A stretch of 8,043 nucleotides of DNA, taken from positions 1 through 8,043 of the forward strand of contig CAMAWZ010000101.1 in assembly GCA_945861995.1 (NCBI GenBank). Reading direction: 5' to 3'. Shown here piece after piece: positions 6,042 through 8,043 of this stretch. The DNA comes from Pseudorhodobacter antarcticus (lineage in GTDB: Bacteria; Pseudomonadota; Alphaproteobacteria; Rhodobacterales; Rhodobacteraceae). The notes beneath the pieces are model-generated. The model searched no databases, was not told the DNA's origin, and was given only the letters and a program-made list of their open reading frames with translations. The translations under genes were made by a program, and so were the position numbers. The stretch's first letter is position 1. The number at the start of each line of letters is the position of its first letter.

Positions 6042-6064
6042 TCAGATATGTCACGTTTATCTGA
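6042..6064. repeat. Inverted repeat TCAGATA-N9-TATCTGA interleaved with the PpsR/CrtJ-type box
   Basis: Perfect 7-bp arms at 6042-6048 and 6058-6064 are separated by 9 nt. The right arm lies inside the TGT-N12-ACA box and the left arm just outside it, so the two palindromes have different centres. On RNA it could form a modest hairpin at the end of the MFS transcript; no T-run follows, so it is not a typical terminator. Confidence 0.5.
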
Positions 6065-6066
6065 CA
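6049..6066 (-). promoter_or_regulatory. Perfect PpsR/CrtJ-type box upstream of hemE
   Basis: On the minus strand the site reads TGTCA-GATAAACG-TGACA, a perfect palindrome of the extended PpsR/CrtJ consensus TGT-N12-ACA. Its centre lies about 60 nt upstream of the predicted hemE start site and 17 nt separates it from the -35. It overlaps the last codons and stop of the MFS gene. PpsR (R. sphaeroides) and CrtJ (R. capsulatus) repress photopigment and some heme genes, hemE among them as I recall. Whether this organism has such a repressor or photosynthesis genes cannot be seen here. Confidence 0.6.
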
Positions 6067-7280
6067 GTGGGCCCCGTGCGCCCTGCCAGCCAGCCCGTGC
6101 GGTCGGCCCAATACAGCGCCACCGCGCCGCCCAGCGTCAGGGCAAAACCCATCACCGCCACCGTTTGATAGCCGCCAATTGCCATGCCAATTGCAAAGGC
6201 AAGTGCGCCTAAAACATCTGCGATCAACTTTTGCAGCGCCAGCATGGTACTTGCAGCCCCAGGGCGATCTTGCAGCAAGTCTTGGTAATAGGTGATCGAC
6301 AGGCCAATAAAGGCCGTGCCGCCCACCCCTGCAATCAGCGTGCCCGCCCACAGCCAAACTGTATCCACCCAAATCGGCATCAGCAGCACGTGCAAACCAT
6401 AAGCCCCAGCGCCCACAGCAATCAGCGTTCCGCGCGAGACATAGGCCACAAGACGCGGCAGCAAAATCAGGCAGGGCACCTCCCACCCCGCCACCATGCC
6501 CACATACAGCGCGACATCGGATGCATCGCGAATGGGGGATGCTTCAAACACCAGCCCGATCAGTACGAAATACAGCATCGCACTGGCGTTGATGGCCCCC
6601 AGCATCATCAGGCGCGAGGCGATCAGCGGGCGCGCAAGCTCGCGCAATGCCTCGCGCAGGTTCAGCCCTGACGGGCGATCTTGCCAAGTTACACCCGCAC
6701 CGCGCGGCCAAAAAAAACACATCATCAGCAGCAGCGCCAGCGCTGCAATCAGGGCAGAATCATCCACCCACATCCCAGCCACGCCCGCCCCAAAAGCAAA
6801 GGTCCAAAAGATCAGCATCGCCATAAAGGCAATCGACATTCCCGAACGGATGATGCCCAAGACCCCGTCCGCCGCGCCTGGTGCTTGCGGGCCAGCCAAC
6901 CGCGCGAGGGCAAAGATTTGCCCATACAGCGCCGATCCCAGCGGAAACAAAACCGCATGGCACAGCACTAAGCCAAGCGGCGAGGGCGCAAAGGCCATCA
7001 GCGCCAGCCCGACAACACTGGCCAAAGCGGTTAGCGCGGCAATCATGTGCCGAGCCCCGCGCTGATCGCCCCAAACGCCCATCAACACAGCCGATAACAC
7101 AGCCACCGCCGCCGCCGCGACCAGCACCAGCGCATAGGTGCCTTCGGACACGCCAATCCGTTCAATCGCCACCAGCGAGATATACGGCGCAACCGAAGCA
7201 TTCACCACCCCAAGCCCCAGCATGGCAAAGCCCGCAAGCCGCAGCGCGGGGCTGCGCAGAATGGTCTGGGTCGGCGTCAT
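6057..7280 (-). CDS. Major facilitator superfamily transporter
   Basis: A 407-residue inner-membrane protein with about 12 hydrophobic segments and a hydrophilic central loop (about 205-225, WQDRPSGLNLREALRELARP) separating the two six-helix halves. The loop between helices two and three carries a clear MFS motif A variant, G68-V-W-G71-D72-Q-R74-G75-A-R77. The overall look recalls sugar/drug efflux-type MFS proteins (SET-like), but substrate and direction are not readable. I chose ATG 7280; a GTG directly before it (7283) is an equally placed alternative that adds one residue. It starts 3 nt after the stop of the FAD oxidase gene, with AGAG of that gene's last codons as a weak ribosome-binding site, so the two are almost certainly cotranscribed. 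It could move the substrate or product of that oxidase; this is inference. Its 3' end overlaps the regulatory box of hemE. Confidence 0.88.
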   Translation of the reverse strand: MTPTQTILRSPALRLAGFAMLGLGVVNASVAPYISLVAIERIGVSEGTYALVLVAAAAVAVLSAVLMGVWGDQRGARHMIAALTALASVVGLALMAFAPSPLGLVLCHAVLFPLGSALYGQIFALARLAGPQAPGAADGVLGIIRSGMSIAFMAMLIFWTFAFGAGVAGMWVDDSALIAALALLLMMCFFWPRGAGVTWQDRPSGLNLREALRELARPLIASRLMMLGAINASAMLYFVLIGLVFEASPIRDASDVALYVGMVAGWEVPCLILLPRLVAYVSRGTLIAVGAGAYGLHVLLMPIWVDTVWLWAGTLIAGVGGTAFIGLSITYYQDLLQDRPGAASTMLALQKLIADVLGALAFAIGMAIGGYQTVAVMGFALTLGGAVALYWADRTGWLAGRTGPTVR

Positions 7281-7283
7281 CAC

Positions 7284-8043
7284 TTAAATCTCTTTGGCAG
7301 GAATAACCTTGCCAGGGTTCAAAATGCCCTGCGGGTCTAGCGCCGCCTTTACGCTGCGCATCACATCCAGCGCCACCCCATCTTTGCGCCGCGCCATGGA
7401 ACCTAGCTTCATCAACCCCACACCATGTTCGGCGGAAAAAGACCCACCAAGGGCGGCGACTTCGTCCTCGACAGCCTCGACCAGCGTGTCATACAGCGCA
7501 TCATCTGCGCGGGGCGGATACAGTGAATAGTGCAAATTGCCATCGCCCAAATGGGCAACGGCCACGCTGTAGGTGCCTTCGGCAATCTGCGGCAGGCGCG
7601 CCTCTATGCGCTGCAAAAACAGCGGGATTTTGTCCAGTGGCAGGCAAATATCGGTGTCGACCGATGGCTGCACGGCCTGCATGACTTGGGCTGCCGCCTC
7701 GCGGCGCGCCCACATCTGCAGCCGCTGCGCTTCGGAAGGGGCGAGCACGGCGTCCAGCACGCGGCCATCTTCCAGCATACCCGCCAGCGCCGATTGCAAA
7801 AGCGCTGTAATCGGCAGGCTGCCATCCTCATTCGGCGCGGCGTCATCAGGGCGCAGCGCGCCCAGTTCCACCAAAATGGTGATCGGATAATCGCACTCGA
7901 ACGGCGCGCGCAGATCGGGGCGGATTTGGGCAGTGCGCGCGATGTAACTGGCGGGCATGTATTCAAAGGCCTCCACCATGCCTCCACTGGCCGCTTGCAA
8001 ATGGTTCAGCAAATCCAACGCATCAGGCAGATTGCGCACCGCC
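7284..8043 (-). CDS. FAD-linked oxidase, GlcD / D-lactate dehydrogenase type (C-terminal part, partial at right edge)
   Basis: The frame is open to the right edge, so the gene begins outside the window; 252 codons are visible. This is the C-terminal FAD_oxidase_C domain of the VAO flavoprotein family. It contains AHLGDGNLHYSLYPP, then GGSFSAEHGVGLMK, and the closing MRSVKAALDPQGILNPGKVIP, the usual end of GlcD, Dld and D-2-hydroxyglutarate dehydrogenase proteins. The histidines of GDGNLH and EHG are the metal/substrate-binding residues of this group. The N-terminal FAD-binding half (about 200 residues) is missing only because of the window edge. These enzymes oxidise D-2-hydroxy acids (glycolate, D-lactate, D-2-hydroxyglutarate) to 2-oxo acids; which one is not decidable from this half. 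The MFS gene follows 3 nt after the TAA. The GTG at 8039 is an internal valine, not a start. Confidence 0.92.
   Translation of the reverse strand, partial: AVRNLPDALDLLNHLQAASGGMVEAFEYMPASYIARTAQIRPDLRAPFECDYPITILVELGALRPDDAAPNEDGSLPITALLQSALAGMLEDGRVLDAVLAPSEAQRLQMWARREAAAQVMQAVQPSVDTDICLPLDKIPLFLQRIEARLPQIAEGTYSVAVAHLGDGNLHYSLYPPRADDALYDTLVEAVEDEVAALGGSFSAEHGVGLMKLGSMARRKDGVALDVMRSVKAALDPQGILNPGKVIPAKEI

Noticed and set aside
5640..6212. Plus-strand open frame of 190 codons opposite hemE and the MFS 3' end
   Set aside because: Basic, Gln/Arg-rich shadow with no recognisable domain that crosses the hemE promoter; hemE on the other strand is certain.
6496..7065. Plus-strand open frame of 189 codons inside the MFS gene
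   Set aside because: Antisense shadow of a clear 12-helix transporter; sequence is Ser/Pro/Ala/Arg-rich without motifs.

Overview
The window looks like a piece of an alphaproteobacterial chromosome, most likely Rhodobacterales/Roseobacteraceae. This rests on GC-rich, strongly codon-biased DNA, on the look of the HemE, HemF and SPOR-type D,D-carboxypeptidase proteins, on a probable ClpS N-terminus at the left edge, and on a hairpin-rich intergenic element of the kind common between genes in that order. This is recognition from memory, not a database match. No mobile element, tRNA, rRNA or CRISPR array was seen, and the region reads as ordinary core genome.

Left part (1-2824): a truncated minus-strand start, probably clpS, diverges from a HAD-superfamily phosphatase gene. 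A secreted D-alanyl-D-alanine carboxypeptidase with a long Pro/Ala-rich linker and a C-terminal SPOR domain follows on the same strand. A hairpin-rich gap (2825-2939) separates it from the next, oppositely oriented gene.

Middle (2940-4953): a small Cys-containing lipoprotein of unknown function (minus) diverges from hemF (plus, oxygen-dependent coproporphyrinogen III oxidase). hemF is followed 7 nt later by a GTG-started LysE/RhtB-type exporter gene. That exporter gene converges on hemE with overlapping stop codons.

Right part (4950-8043): minus-strand hemE (uroporphyrinogen decarboxylase) has its own promoter. Upstream of it lie an MFS transporter and, 3 nt before that, the C-terminal part of a GlcD/D-lactate-dehydrogenase-type FAD oxidase that runs off the right edge. 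The last two look like one operon.

HemE and HemF catalyse consecutive steps (uroporphyrinogen III to coproporphyrinogen III to protoporphyrinogen IX). The most interesting signal is regulatory: upstream of hemE there is a perfect TGT-N12-ACA palindrome of the PpsR/CrtJ type, and a 16-of-19 match to the same element lies in the hemF promoter region. This suggests joint control of the two genes by a PpsR/CrtJ-like repressor, or by another regulator sharing that site. I found no convincing evidence for a wholly new biological system.
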